A DNA stretch of 64,000 bases from NCBI GenBank assembly GCA_002494625.1, contig DACH01000019.1, positions 1 through 64,000 on the forward strand. Direction: 5' to 3'. The notes beneath the pieces are model-generated. The model saw nothing but the letters and a program-made list of their open reading frames with translations. It did no database searches and was not told the DNA's origin. Below are positions 17,172 through 25,269 of the stretch, one piece after another (within the stretch, counting starts at the first letter, position 1; each line of letters opens with the position of its first letter). The stretch is from Archaeoglobus sp. UBA234 (GTDB taxonomy: Archaea; Halobacteriota; Archaeoglobi; Archaeoglobales; Archaeoglobaceae). A program made the position numbers and the translations under genes.

Positions 17172-17490
17172 TCACTCAGATAAACCTTGTAAGTCTTCCC
17201 GAATCTCTCTTACTATCGGATCCTTCTCTTCCAGCTTCTTCATAATCATAGAGATATTGGAGTTAGAAAAGCCAATTCTGAAGTAGATTGAGTCTTGGGT
17301 TATGCCTTCGTTGTCATAATTGTGCTTCTGGATTCTGTGCTGTCTGTGTTGCACTATCTACAAAACCCTGATTTTCTCTTTTATCTTGGGAAAAGTAAAA
17401 CGAGAGGATTATTAGCAGGAATCCCACAGGGATGAGAAGGTTTGTAAGGTGGAAAGATAACCCTGACCCATTAACAATGTTAAAAAACAC
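17172..17490 (-). pseudogene. Frameshifted small membrane protein gene
   Basis: Two overlapping minus-strand frames look like halves of one protein. The first (GTG at 17490 to a stop at 17314) reads NGSGLSFHLTNLLIPVGF, then a membrane helix LLIILSFYF and polar SQDKRENQGFVDSATQTAQ. The second frame (ending 17172) continues with DNEGITQDSIYFRIGF and a charged helix KKLEEKDPIVREIREDLQ. A one-base shift around 17316-17335 would join them into about 95 residues with an N-terminal anchor. It could be real decay or a sequencing error. No family was recognised. Confidence 0.4.
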
Positions 17491-17510
17491 CTCTAAGTAT
17501 TTTTAGGTGT
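17487..17510. promoter_or_regulatory. Inverted repeat ACACCT...AGGTGT
   Basis: Arms ACACCT (17487-17492) and AGGTGT (17505-17510) flank a 12-base A/T-rich centre, with further partial pairing of the inner AA and TT. It lies at the front of the frameshifted minus-strand gene and about 220 bases upstream of the Met-rich plus-strand gene. It could be an operator or a terminator stem. It is weak evidence. Confidence 0.3.
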
Positions 17511-17732
17511 AATGAATTTAATCAAAAAGAAACCGTTTTTCCCGCTATTCCATAAAAACAAATTTGACAGATGATAGTGCAGTTTAGGGCTTTTTTAAGA
17601 TTTCGTGAATTAAAATGAAACATTAGGGATGGTTATGAAGTATAAAGAACCGTTTCATAGCCCGATAGGTGTACACTTTCACAGGTAAAGTCCATTGGCT
17701 CTTCGGTGTATTTTCTGTTGAGGTGATGTGAA

Positions 17733-18065
17733 ATGAATAGAAAACTTGTTGGAATTGCAGGACTCATAGCAATTGCAGGGATTGCTGCAATATATACCGC
17801 AACTGCAAACCCAGCAACCGCAAACCCATATGGATATATGGGGTATGGAATGCCCATGGGAATGATGAGTTATGGTATGATGGGATACGGCATGCCGATG
17901 ATGGGTGGATATCCGGGATGGAATATGCCTCAGTATGGATACGGATATCAGTCCTATCCGAACGCTGACGCTATAGACAATGAAACTCTGCCACAGTATC
18001 CCCAGTATCCACAGAGCCCATATTCATACTATGGTTACGGACACTGCTCGATGATGGGCTGGTAG
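17733..18065 (+). CDS. Secreted Met/Gly/Tyr-rich protein (putative copper-binding)
   Basis: This 110-residue protein starts with a signal peptide (RKLVGIAGLIAIAGIAAIYTATA, cut probably near ANPATANP). The mature part is low-complexity: repeated YGM, MGM, GMMGYGMP and PMMGG units, then QYPQYPQSPYSYYGYG, ending GHCSMMGW with one His and one Cys. Clusters of Met with His/Cys are typical of extracytoplasmic Cu(I) carriers. The ribosome site is GAGGTGA at 17719-17725. It is followed closely by a His/Cys-rich mini-gene, and a second protein of the same style lies at 19.2 kb. Copper binding is inference. Confidence 0.75.
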   Translation: MNRKLVGIAGLIAIAGIAAIYTATANPATANPYGYMGYGMPMGMMSYGMMGYGMPMMGGYPGWNMPQYGYGYQSYPNADAIDNETLPQYPQYPQSPYSYYGYGHCSMMGW

Positions 18066-18097
18066 GCTGAGCAGACTGGTAGCAAAAAGGTGACAGG

Positions 18098-18232
18098 ATG
18101 AGATGCAGGTTACTTTCCACACTATCAAAAAAGTTTGAAAAAGGTTCAGAAGAGAGTGGCAGTGAGAAAGAGGAAGAAGAGAAGCACAACCACGAGAAGC
18201 ACGGCGACCACGGCAACCATTGCTGCCACTAA
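18098..18232 (+). CDS. 44-aa protein with a His/Cys-rich metal-binding tail
   Basis: A short frame starts at ATG 18098 with AGGTGA 5 bases before it. The first half is basic (MRCRLLSTLSKKFEKG), the middle is Glu-rich (SEKEEEEK), and the last 16 residues are HNHEKHGDHGNHCCH, with six His and two adjacent Cys. There is no signal peptide, so it is probably cytoplasmic. It lies 33 bases after the Met-rich secreted protein gene and likely shares its message. Such a tail should bind Cu, Zn or Ni. It resembles in idea, not in sequence, known small metal-storage or metallochaperone peptides. Confidence 0.6.
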   Translation: MRCRLLSTLSKKFEKGSEESGSEKEEEEKHNHEKHGDHGNHCCH

Positions 18233-18382
18233 TCTAAGACAATCCATTATTTTTTAATTTTAGATTTTTAGATTTCTGGATTTTTAAGTTTACTCTTAAC
18301 CCAATCTGTTTTCAGCTCAGTTTTCAGTTTCCATCCCAATCTCCAGCTTTTTAGCTATTTTTTGGCTTAATTACTCTTTTGG

Positions 18383-18889
18383 TTACTCTAACTCCTTTAA
18401 ATATGCGATTATATCGCTGAGGTCTTCCTCACTCATCTGCCATCTTGGCATACACCAGTCAAGCTCCTCTCCCTCGTGAACTCCCTTCGTTATTGCTGTC
18501 TTTATATTCTCATCGCTCATCCCCTCTCTAAGCATTTCAGAGTACCTTATGTCTGGAGCCTGTTCGTTGCACATCATAGGTACGAACCCTCCCTTTCCCC
18601 CTCTCCCATGACAATTCACACAGCTCCCTCCGTGATTTGCAAGCCAGGAAGGACCTCCGGTAAAGGGGATCCTTTCACCCTTCTCGTTTATCCCGGTGTA
18701 GTATATACGCTCACCATTGGACTGGAAGTTTACAGGTCCCTGACAGCATCCAGGAGGGTAGTACCTCCCATCTTCGTAACCCATAGGTCTGTATGTGGGC
18801 ATCCAGTAGTATCCACCCTGAGTGAGTAAAAGTGAACCTACCACCAATGCAGAAATGATGCCCACAATAATATAGCCAGCTTTGTCCAT
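18383..18889 (-). CDS. Membrane-anchored monoheme cytochrome c
   Basis: This 168-residue protein has an N-terminal uncleaved-type helix (GYIIVGIISALVVGSLLLTQ). The covalent heme site is CVNCHGRGGKGG near residue 91, and late Met residues (CMPRWQMSEEDLSDIIAYL) give the class I cytochrome c pattern with methionine axial ligand and a final helix. Extra cysteines (CC near 50, MMC near 107, WC near 148) may form disulfides. A TATA-like TTTTTAAAGTTAAAAG (minus strand, 18904-18921) fits a leaderless message. Its maturation would use the CcmF/CcmH system encoded 3 kb away. Confidence 0.88.
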   Translation of the reverse strand: MDKAGYIIVGIISALVVGSLLLTQGGYYWMPTYRPMGYEDGRYYPPGCCQGPVNFQSNGERIYYTGINEKGERIPFTGGPSWLANHGGSCVNCHGRGGKGGFVPMMCNEQAPDIRYSEMLREGMSDENIKTAITKGVHEGEELDWCMPRWQMSEEDLSDIIAYLKELE

Positions 18890-19165
18890 AGTTGAATAAA
18901 AAACTTTTAACTTTAAAAAATTATCCTGAACTAACGAAGCAGATCACCGAGCAAGCGAATCTATCTCCATTTCAAGCCCTTTCTCATACATCCCACGACA
19001 CCCCGCTCATATCATCCAGCAACTGATTAAATCCGGTAAATACAAAAAATGGAATGATTTATACTTTCAAACGCTTTTTTGAAACTTCTAAGCTCTACTT
19101 CAACCCTCAATTTAACAGATAATCTACTTTGCCCCTCAAGATAACAGTTGATTGAGGTGATGCAG
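18890..19165. other. Divergent promoter region between cytochrome c and Met-rich genes
   Basis: This is about 275 bases with no credible gene. It holds the minus-strand TATA for the cytochrome gene at its left end and a plus-strand GATTTATACTTTC (19055-19067) about 100 bases before the second Met-rich gene. The ribosome site GAGGTGA (19154-19160) lies at its right end. Confidence 0.45.
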
Positions 19166-19555
19166 ATGAATAGGTTAAAAGTAGGTTTAACTCTTGCAGG
19201 TGTGATAGGAATACTGATCGTGATTTCCTCAATTACCTCTGCTATGGGTATGGGAGGAATGACCGGATATGGAACAGGTGGAATGGAGTATGTATATCCC
19301 ATGTATCCTACATATCAAACACCAACTCAACAGCCGTATTCAATGCCTGAAAAGTACATAGATCAATATGGCATGGGATATATGAATGGTGGTATGCAGA
19401 GAGGTAGCATGATGAATCAGATGTCTGGGATGTTTGGAATGACTGACTGGATGAACCAGATGTTCAGCTACATGCAGTCCATGATGAGTCAGATAAGCCA
19501 CTTTATGGGGCAGAACTTCATGGGACAGATGGAATCTTATGGCATGGGCTACTGA
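19166..19555 (+). CDS. Secreted Met-rich protein, second copy type
   Basis: This 129-residue protein has a signal peptide (MNRLKVGLTLAGVIGILIVISSITSA). The mature part is rich in Met, Gly, Gln and Tyr: MGMGGMTGYGTGGM, then MQRGSMMNQMSGMFGM, then SYMQSMMSQISHFMGQNFMGQM. More than 20 methionines give many MxxM and MxM patterns suited to Cu(I)/Ag(I). The start MNR...GL, the GAGGTGA site and the style parallel the gene at 17.7 kb, so they are probably distant duplicates. ATG 19166 was preferred to ATG 19160, which touches the ribosome site. The function is inferred only from composition. Confidence 0.75.
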   Translation: MNRLKVGLTLAGVIGILIVISSITSAMGMGGMTGYGTGGMEYVYPMYPTYQTPTQQPYSMPEKYIDQYGMGYMNGGMQRGSMMNQMSGMFGMTDWMNQMFSYMQSMMSQISHFMGQNFMGQMESYGMGY

Positions 19556-19656
19556 TGGATTCCGCTTCTGAAGGTTGCTTGCAGGTTTACAGATCTTTTT
19601 TATCTTTCCTAAAACCAGACAACTTTTTTATGAATGAATGTTAAGAAGGAGATAAA

Positions 19657-20331
19657 ATGAAGGTTAATGCGAATACAGAAAAGCAATCAAAAAATAGAAA
19701 ACCAAAAGAGGGAAAGGATCTGTCGAGATATAATAGAATAGCAAGATTTTACGACATATTTGAGAAACCAATGGAGTCTTTCATGTTCAACGGGTGGAGA
19801 AAGCGCCTCTTTGAGAGAATGGAAAATTCCAATAACGATATCATCCTCGAGATAGGTGTGGGAACCGGAAAGAACATCCCGTTCTACACGAACGGTAGAT
19901 ACATAGCATTAGATATAAGCAAAAAAATGATCAAGAAGGCAAAAGACAAGACAATGAAACTGGGAACTGAGTTGAAAGCAGATGTGGATTTTATAATAGC
20001 CGATGTTGAGTTCCTGCCATTCAGGGATGATACCTTTGATAAGGTTTTCACAACATTTGTTTTCTGTTCCGTTGAAAATCCCGTGAAGGGTTTGAAGGAG
20101 GCAAACAGAGTTTTGAGGAAGAGAAAGAAAGCATTTTTCCTTGAACACATGCTACCCAAGAACAAGGTTCTGCAACCGATCTTCCACATCATGAATCTTG
20201 TTGCGAGGTTGATGGGTCCCGAGATAAACAGAAAGACAGACAGGAACATAGAAGAAGCAGGATTCAAGATAGTCGAACAGGAGTATCTTCTGGGAACTGT
20301 TTTCAGACTCATAGTTGCAGAAAAGTTCTAA
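19657..20331 (+). CDS. Class I SAM-dependent methyltransferase (UbiE/PmtA-like)
   Basis: This 224-residue cytoplasmic protein has a basic N-terminus, then RYNRIARFYDIFEKPMESFMF. The SAM motif is ILEIGVGTGKNIPF, followed by acidic YIALDISKKMIKKA and motif IIADVEFLPFRDDTFDKVFTTFVFCSV, and the late motif EANRVLRKRKKAFFLEHM. The YDIFEKPME start is typical of phospholipid N-methyltransferase and menaquinone/ubiquinone methylase relatives. A GAAGGAG ribosome site is present. The substrate is unknown; its place inside a metal/heme island could be incidental or indicate quinone or lipid modification. Confidence 0.85.
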   Translation: MKVNANTEKQSKNRKPKEGKDLSRYNRIARFYDIFEKPMESFMFNGWRKRLFERMENSNNDIILEIGVGTGKNIPFYTNGRYIALDISKKMIKKAKDKTMKLGTELKADVDFIIADVEFLPFRDDTFDKVFTTFVFCSVENPVKGLKEANRVLRKRKKAFFLEHMLPKNKVLQPIFHIMNLVARLMGPEINRKTDRNIEEAGFKIVEQEYLLGTVFRLIVAEKF

Positions 20332-20493
20332 ATTCTATGCTAAATCCACTTTAGTCTCTTTTTTGGTTAAATTGAAACATTTTAAACCGTTGATACATTA
20401 TCTGAAACTTTACCTCCTTTTGTTCAGGTTCGATTTGACGGGTAATTCTCATTGCCCTCACGCCAGTACTCCTAGAAAACGAGAGGTGATGTG

Positions 20494-20970
20494 ATGCGAG
20501 ACAGGAAGCTTGAGATAATCGGATTGGGTGTTGCAGTACTGTTTGTACTGCTTGCGATGTGGAACTATGCCTCATCTTATGCCCCTTCCACCCCACTGCA
20601 ACAGCCATATCAACAGAATTCGGATGGAAACGATCTGACGAGGGTAGATTATGGCAATCAAATTGTTATCACGACGAAGTACCTCAACCCAGAAGTAGAA
20701 TCGCCAAACGCTGTTTTCTATGTGGCGATGGACACACACTGGGGTGACCTGTTCGAATACGACTTTATGGAGCTTGCAAGACTTGAGATTGGAAACAAGT
20801 CTTTCACACCGGTGAACTGGACTGAGAGTCCGCAGTCCTGGGGTCATCACAGAAAGGGTCTGCTTGAGTTCTCAAACGAAGCCCTCAGGGAGATTGAGAA
20901 TTCGGGAACCTTCAGACTGGTGATCACGGGAATCGAGAAGGATAGGGTATTCGAGTGGAAACTCTCCTGA
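20494..20970 (+). CDS. Membrane-anchored extracytoplasmic protein of unknown function
   Basis: The 158-residue protein has an N-terminal anchor (LEIIGLGVAVLFVLLAMW). A Pro/Gln linker (SYAPSTPLQQPYQQNSDGND) and a 110-residue beta-rich domain follow, with many aromatic residues (VFYVAMDTHWGDLF, WTESPQSWGHHRKGLLEF). The linker resembles the Met-rich proteins nearby in its PQQPY style. The HH and DTHWGD segments could bind a metal. ATG 20494 is preferred to GTG 20491, given GAGGTGA at 20483-20489. The family is not recognised. It precedes a polytopic membrane gene by 12 bases. Confidence 0.7.
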   Translation: MRDRKLEIIGLGVAVLFVLLAMWNYASSYAPSTPLQQPYQQNSDGNDLTRVDYGNQIVITTKYLNPEVESPNAVFYVAMDTHWGDLFEYDFMELARLEIGNKSFTPVNWTESPQSWGHHRKGLLEFSNEALREIENSGTFRLVITGIEKDRVFEWKLS

Positions 20971-20982
20971 TGGGGTGATAGA

Positions 20983-21567
20983 GTGGGAGTGAACGGAGAA
21001 GCGAGCAGAGAAGTGAATAGGAGAATGGACAAAAGAATAATCTACGGTTTAATTTCTTTTTTCTCAATGCTCCTGATTTACTTCGGAATAAGCAGTATAG
21101 CCTCCGGGATTGAATATGCCCTCTTTCAGTTTGGGATTTACTGGAAATACATCCTATCAATTGCCACCGGGTTTGGATTACAGGTGTCCCTCTACACCCA
21201 TGTAAGAAACTTTAACATTTCATGCAGGGGACAGGTGGCTGCCTCAGGAGGCATGTCGGCAGGAAGCATGGTTGCATGCTGTCTGCATCATGTGACAGAC
21301 TTTCTGCCAATTGTCGGAAGCACAGGTGGTCTTCTCCTGCTGACATACTACATCGAACCTCTGCTTCTGATAGGTGTACTCTCAAGCTGGACTGGAGTCG
21401 TGTTTATGATTTCAGTTATCCAGAAAAACCAGCTTTATGGAGAAAATGAGATTCTGAAGGTGATATTCAATACACTAAATTTTGAAAAAATAAAGTATGT
21501 CACTCTCGCCCTTTCCACGGTAGTTTCCGTGTACTATCTGGTGACCTACAATCCCTTTTCCTTCTAA
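20983..21567 (+). CDS. Polytopic membrane protein with Cys/His motif
   Basis: The protein has 194 residues and about five hydrophobic helices. The conspicuous part is a loop and helix reading SCRGQVAASGGMSAGSMVACCLHHVTD, with three Cys and two His near a membrane face, which looks like a metal or heme ligand set. The GTG at 20983 has GGGGTGATAG upstream; ATG 21028 (MDKRIIYGL) is a possible alternative directly before the first helix. It follows the extracytoplasmic gene and precedes ccmH, so it may serve in copper or heme handling. The family name is not known to me. Confidence 0.7.
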   Translation: MGVNGEASREVNRRMDKRIIYGLISFFSMLLIYFGISSIASGIEYALFQFGIYWKYILSIATGFGLQVSLYTHVRNFNISCRGQVAASGGMSAGSMVACCLHHVTDFLPIVGSTGGLLLLTYYIEPLLLIGVLSSWTGVVFMISVIQKNQLYGENEILKVIFNTLNFEKIKYVTLALSTVVSVYYLVTYNPFSF

Positions 21568-21628
21568 TTTTTTTGAGTTTTCGAAGCTTGAAGAAAATTT
21601 TTTAAACTTTACACCTGATGAAAAATTC

Positions 21629-22117
21629 ATGATTTACAGCAGTTGTAAAACAAAGATAATAGCACTACTAATTCTTCTTGCTCTGATAAACACAGCACTT
21701 GCACAGAATATAACAGAGAATAAGTTGGAAACAGAGCTTGCAATGAATCTCAAACTCGTTACAACGAAGGTATACTGTTCGTGTGGTTGTGGATACATAC
21801 TCGATACATGTGACTGTGATACAGCCATCAGCATGATAAGGGAGATAAACACTAAGCTGGAGAAAGGAGACACTCCAGATCAGGTTCTACTCTATCTTGC
21901 AAGTGTTTATGGGCCAAGTATCCTTATAGAAAGCAAAAAAGGGAAACCTCCCTCGGAACAAAAAGAACAGCGTAACAATATGGAGGGTTTGCCTTTCCAG
22001 ATTCTTGGACTTTCAGGGGCACTGTACATCGCCTATAAGCTGGGGCAGAGATCAAAAAGAGATGATGCAAGGGAATCGCAGGACAGGAACTGGAACCTGA
22101 AGGAAGGAAAAAGGTAG
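21629..22117 (+). CDS. ccmH: CcmH-like cytochrome c maturation protein
   Basis: This 162-residue protein has a signal peptide (IIALLILLALINTALAQN). The redox domain of CcmH/CycL/NrfF lies near residue 50 (VYCSCGCGYILDTCDCDTA), with helix REINTKLEKGDTPDQVLLYLASVYGPSIL and a C-terminal anchor helix. The cysteine spacing (CSCGC then TCDC) is richer than the bacterial LRCxxC. Its role is to keep the apocytochrome haem-binding cysteines reduced and present them to CcmF. A TATA-like TTTTTTAAAC lies about 25 bases before the ATG. It is first of a ccmH-ccmF-ccmH group. Confidence 0.85.
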   Translation: MIYSSCKTKIIALLILLALINTALAQNITENKLETELAMNLKLVTTKVYCSCGCGYILDTCDCDTAISMIREINTKLEKGDTPDQVLLYLASVYGPSILIESKKGKPPSEQKEQRNNMEGLPFQILGLSGALYIAYKLGQRSKRDDARESQDRNWNLKEGKR

Positions 22118-22131
22118 TTCGAGGTGTTAAT

Positions 22132-24117
22132 TTGATTGAAGCAGGGTATCTCACGATCATCATCTCTTTCTTTACATCTTTTTACTCCACTATCCTCGCA
22201 GTAAATGGTTTTTTGAGAAGAGATCCAAAATACCTCAAAAACTCCGAAGAAATGCTTTACTTTACTGTATTTATGATCACGATCTCCCTTTCAATCTTGC
22301 TTTACTATTTTATAACCGACAACTTCACCATTGAATATGTTTATCTAAACTCCGCCAGTGACCTTCCTGTTTTATACAAAATTTCTGCTTTATGGGCAGG
22401 ATCTGAGGGTTCATTACTGTTCTGGGCATGGATTCTTTCAATATTCACTTTACTGTTCATTTATACTGAAAAAAAAGACCTTCTAACGGCACACGCTGTG
22501 ATAGTACTTCTGACATTTCAGAATTTTTTCCTTCTGGTTCTGATGTATTTTCTGAATCCCTTTAAGCCACTTGATTTTATCCCGGCTCATGGAATGGGTT
22601 TGAATCCGCTTCTTGAGACTCACGAGATGATTTTTCACCCAACCACTCTGTTCGCAGGTTATGCCAGCACCCTGATACCCTTTTCTCTTGCAATCTCTGG
22701 TTTGAATCTCACAGATGAAAGCTGGGTGTTCAGGGCGAGAAGGTGGATACTTTTTTCATGGATGTGGTTGACAGCTGGAATTTCAATTGGTGCTTACTGG
22801 GCTTACAAAACTCTTGGCTGGGGAGGGTTCTGGGCATGGGATCCGGTAGAGAACGCATCCCTTTTACCGTGGTTAACACTCACAGCCCTCGTTCACAGCA
22901 TTATGATCCAAGAGGCAAGACGGGGAATGAAGAAATGGAATATACTGCTTTCACTGGCAACTGTAGAGTTTGTTTTGCTCGGAACTCTGATAACCCGAAG
23001 TGGAATCATCGCTTCCATTCACGCCTTCGGTAGAAGTGGTTTAGGCATACCATTCACGATTCTTATGGTTTCTCTGCTTGCAGTTACAGTTTATCTAATC
23101 AAGATAAGGTCTGCTTTCATCAAATCGCATGATGTTATAGAGCATACAATATCAAAAGAGACGACATTTCTCCTCAACAATTTACTGTTCACAGCCTTTG
23201 CACTTACCGTTTTCTGGGGCACAATTTTTCCCCTGATAAGTGAAGCGTTGCTCGGATACAAGGCAACAATTGGGGCAAAATACTATGAGCAGACCACCTC
23301 ACCGATAGCCTATGCGATAATAGCATTAACCGGATTCTGTGTCGCGATAGGATGGAGGAGAGGTGATAAGAAGACAGTCAAAAGACTTCTCGTCATTCTT
23401 TCGTTACTCGTGGGGGCAGCTATATTAGCGGTATTTGCAGGTATCAGTTTACCCGGGTCTGCTGCCTTGGCTGTTTCATTATTCGCTGTACTGCTCCAGC
23501 TGAGACAATATGTGGTAGATACAGGTACTTTCAATAAAGAATACAGTTCTTTAAGCTTTATAAAGATAATACTTCGGAGAAGGAGGAGATATAGTGGATA
23601 TACGATTCATCTCGGCGTTATTATGGTTTTTATAGGTATTGTCGGGAACTGGATGTATGCGGAAGAACACGAGGTTGTGATGAAAGTAGATGAGCAGATC
23701 AAAATAGGGGATTATTCTTTTGTTTACAGGGGATACAGCGAGGATCGTGTGTCTTCCAAGATTGTGATTGAATCCGAGATAGATGTCATAAACGACGGTA
23801 AAATTCAGAAGGTTTTTCCGAAAATCGAGAGATACATGCTGCAGAATAACGAGATAGTCAGGGTTGTCATCATCTACGAACCTCTGAGAGATATCTATAT
23901 CACTCTGGTGTCCATTGAGGGAGATTCAGCAGTTTTAAAGATCAAGTCAAATCCACTTACATCCCTGATATGGAATGGCTCTCTTATAATGCTCGGAGGC
24001 GTCATTTTTGGTTTAATTCCGAGAAGGGTTATCGTAAAATTTCTTGATGCAAAAGTTGAGAAAGTTGATAGAGAAACTGACGGAGAATCCTACAAAAAAG
24101 AGGTTGAGAAAGGATGA
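22132..24117 (+). CDS. ccmF: Cytochrome c heme lyase subunit CcmF
   Basis: This 661-residue polytopic protein has about 14-15 membrane helices. The tryptophan-rich WWD heme-binding motif is GWGGFWAWDPVENASLLPWL near residue 230. Conserved His residues flank it (ETHEMIFHPTTLF, IQEAR), and a C-terminal soluble segment precedes the last helix. It attaches heme to c-type cytochromes. It starts with TTG at 22132 after CGAGGTG. It overlaps the second ccmH-like gene by ATGA. CcmE, CcmC and the CcmAB exporter are not in the window. Confidence 0.93.
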   Translation: MIEAGYLTIIISFFTSFYSTILAVNGFLRRDPKYLKNSEEMLYFTVFMITISLSILLYYFITDNFTIEYVYLNSASDLPVLYKISALWAGSEGSLLFWAWILSIFTLLFIYTEKKDLLTAHAVIVLLTFQNFFLLVLMYFLNPFKPLDFIPAHGMGLNPLLETHEMIFHPTTLFAGYASTLIPFSLAISGLNLTDESWVFRARRWILFSWMWLTAGISIGAYWAYKTLGWGGFWAWDPVENASLLPWLTLTALVHSIMIQEARRGMKKWNILLSLATVEFVLLGTLITRSGIIASIHAFGRSGLGIPFTILMVSLLAVTVYLIKIRSAFIKSHDVIEHTISKETTFLLNNLLFTAFALTVFWGTIFPLISEALLGYKATIGAKYYEQTTSPIAYAIIALTGFCVAIGWRRGDKKTVKRLLVILSLLVGAAILAVFAGISLPGSAALAVSLFAVLLQLRQYVVDTGTFNKEYSSLSFIKIILRRRRRYSGYTIHLGVIMVFIGIVGNWMYAEEHEVVMKVDEQIKIGDYSFVYRGYSEDRVSSKIVIESEIDVINDGKIQKVFPKIERYMLQNNEIVRVVIIYEPLRDIYITLVSIEGDSAVLKIKSNPLTSLIWNGSLIMLGGVIFGLIPRRVIVKFLDAKVEKVDRETDGESYKKEVEKG

Positions 24118-24599
24118 AAAAGATCATTTCAACCATTCCAACCGATTTAACGACTCTGACTGCTTCAATCTTAATTTCAGTCTTACTCCTGCTAATTCTT
24201 CCCCTACCTGTGAATGGTCTGGTACTTGCTGATCTTGAAGATGATATTATATGTGCCTGCAGCTGTTACAGACTCCTCTCAAACTGCGATTGTGAAGTTG
24301 CTGAACAGATGAAGATGCAGATCAGAGAAATGATTGACAAAGGGATGAGCAAAAGAGAGATAATTTCAAACCTTCAGAGCATCTACGGAAAGGAGATTCT
24401 TGCGACTCCTCCTAAGGAAGGTATATTCACGGGTTTGTGGATATATCCGACTATAGTTGTCTCAGCAGGAGTTATCTTTATCGGCTTTCTGCTAAAAAGA
24501 AGAGATTCGCGGTGGTACGGCGATCCAGATGAAACTATAAATAAAGAGCATCCAGAATGGGTTGATGAGTCTTTTGATGAAACGGTTAGCGAACGATAA
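24114..24599 (+). CDS. Second CcmH-like protein
   Basis: The protein has 161 residues. A signal or anchor helix (LTASILISVLLLLILPLPVNG) precedes the redox site DIICACSCYRLLSNCDCEVA. The helix REMIDKGMSKREIISNLQSIYGKEIL is the CcmH three-helix bundle, and a second membrane helix (LWIYPTIVVSAGVIFIGFLL) comes before an acidic tail. It is a paralogue of the gene before ccmF. The differing cysteine spacing (CACSC...CDC) suggests the two forms take successive steps in thiol exchange. It is translationally coupled to ccmF. Confidence 0.82.
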   Translation: MKKIISTIPTDLTTLTASILISVLLLLILPLPVNGLVLADLEDDIICACSCYRLLSNCDCEVAEQMKMQIREMIDKGMSKREIISNLQSIYGKEILATPPKEGIFTGLWIYPTIVVSAGVIFIGFLLKRRDSRWYGDPDETINKEHPEWVDESFDETVSER

Positions 24600-24612
24600 A
24601 AATCTCATCAAC

Positions 24613-25269
24613 TCAAGATATTGAATAGAACCTCGATATTTTGTTCCTCGCTCTGATAAGAGATTCCTTTCCAGCAATTTTTTCAGCATAACTGTCTGCA
24701 AGCCTTTCGAACTGGAATGGTATGAATGTGAGGAGTCTGAAAGCGTAAATCATCGGGAACCTGTTCTGTTTTATGTGGAAGGCTTCGTGGGCAATAACAG
24801 CCTTTAACTCCCTTTCAGACATTAGTTCAAGGAGACCTGCTGTAATGAAGACATCCCTTCCAAGAGTGAACGCTTTGGGAAGTGCCATCTCGATGATGTA
24901 CATTCTCGATTTATCCGAACCTGAAACCTTTCGGAGGTAGCCCTCCATTGCGGTGAACCTCTCTATCTTGTGGAATTTGAAGAGATATAGCTTATAGAGA
25001 AAGGGTGCCATAACCAAAAGAGGAATAGCAAACAGAAGATACATCATATAGGTTTTAACCACCCACAGCATATCGCACTTCATTATCGAATGTAGATAGG
25101 GTGTACTGAGTAAAAGAACCATGTTCATACTCCAGTAACCGGCAACCTTCTTCAAGTGATCTTTTGCGAGTAAAACAACTGAGAGAGATAGGAGAAATAC
25201 GAATGGAGGTAGATAGGAGAGATATTTCCCACTCATCACACACGCAAAAATGCAGTCAAGATTTGTCAT
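24613..25269 (-). CDS. M56/M48-type membrane metallopeptidase (BlaR1-like, no sensor domain)
   Basis: This 218-residue protein has four hydrophobic helices in its first 110 residues. A zinc protease core follows, with HEAFH near residue 160 and the third ligand region FERLADSYAEKIAG. ATG 25269 follows AGGAGGT with 6-base spacing. It overlaps the blaI-like gene by 14 bases, which is the same pairing as BlaI with BlaR1 or MecI with MecR1. The penicillin-binding sensor domain is absent, so any signal must be sensed by the membrane part or a partner. It could cut the repressor and thereby induce the neighbouring copper ATPase. That is inference. Confidence 0.8.
   Translation of the reverse strand: MTNLDCIFACVMSGKYLSYLPPFVFLLSLSVVLLAKDHLKKVAGYWSMNMVLLLSTPYLHSIMKCDMLWVVKTYMMYLLFAIPLLVMAPFLYKLYLFKFHKIERFTAMEGYLRKVSGSDKSRMYIIEMALPKAFTLGRDVFITAGLLELMSERELKAVIAHEAFHIKQNRFPMIYAFRLLTFIPFQFERLADSYAEKIAGKESLIRARNKISRFYSIS

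Noticed and set aside
17666..17675. GTGTACAC palindrome upstream of the first Met-rich gene
   Set aside because: Only eight bases and also seen inside coding sequence (near 31800), so chance is likely.
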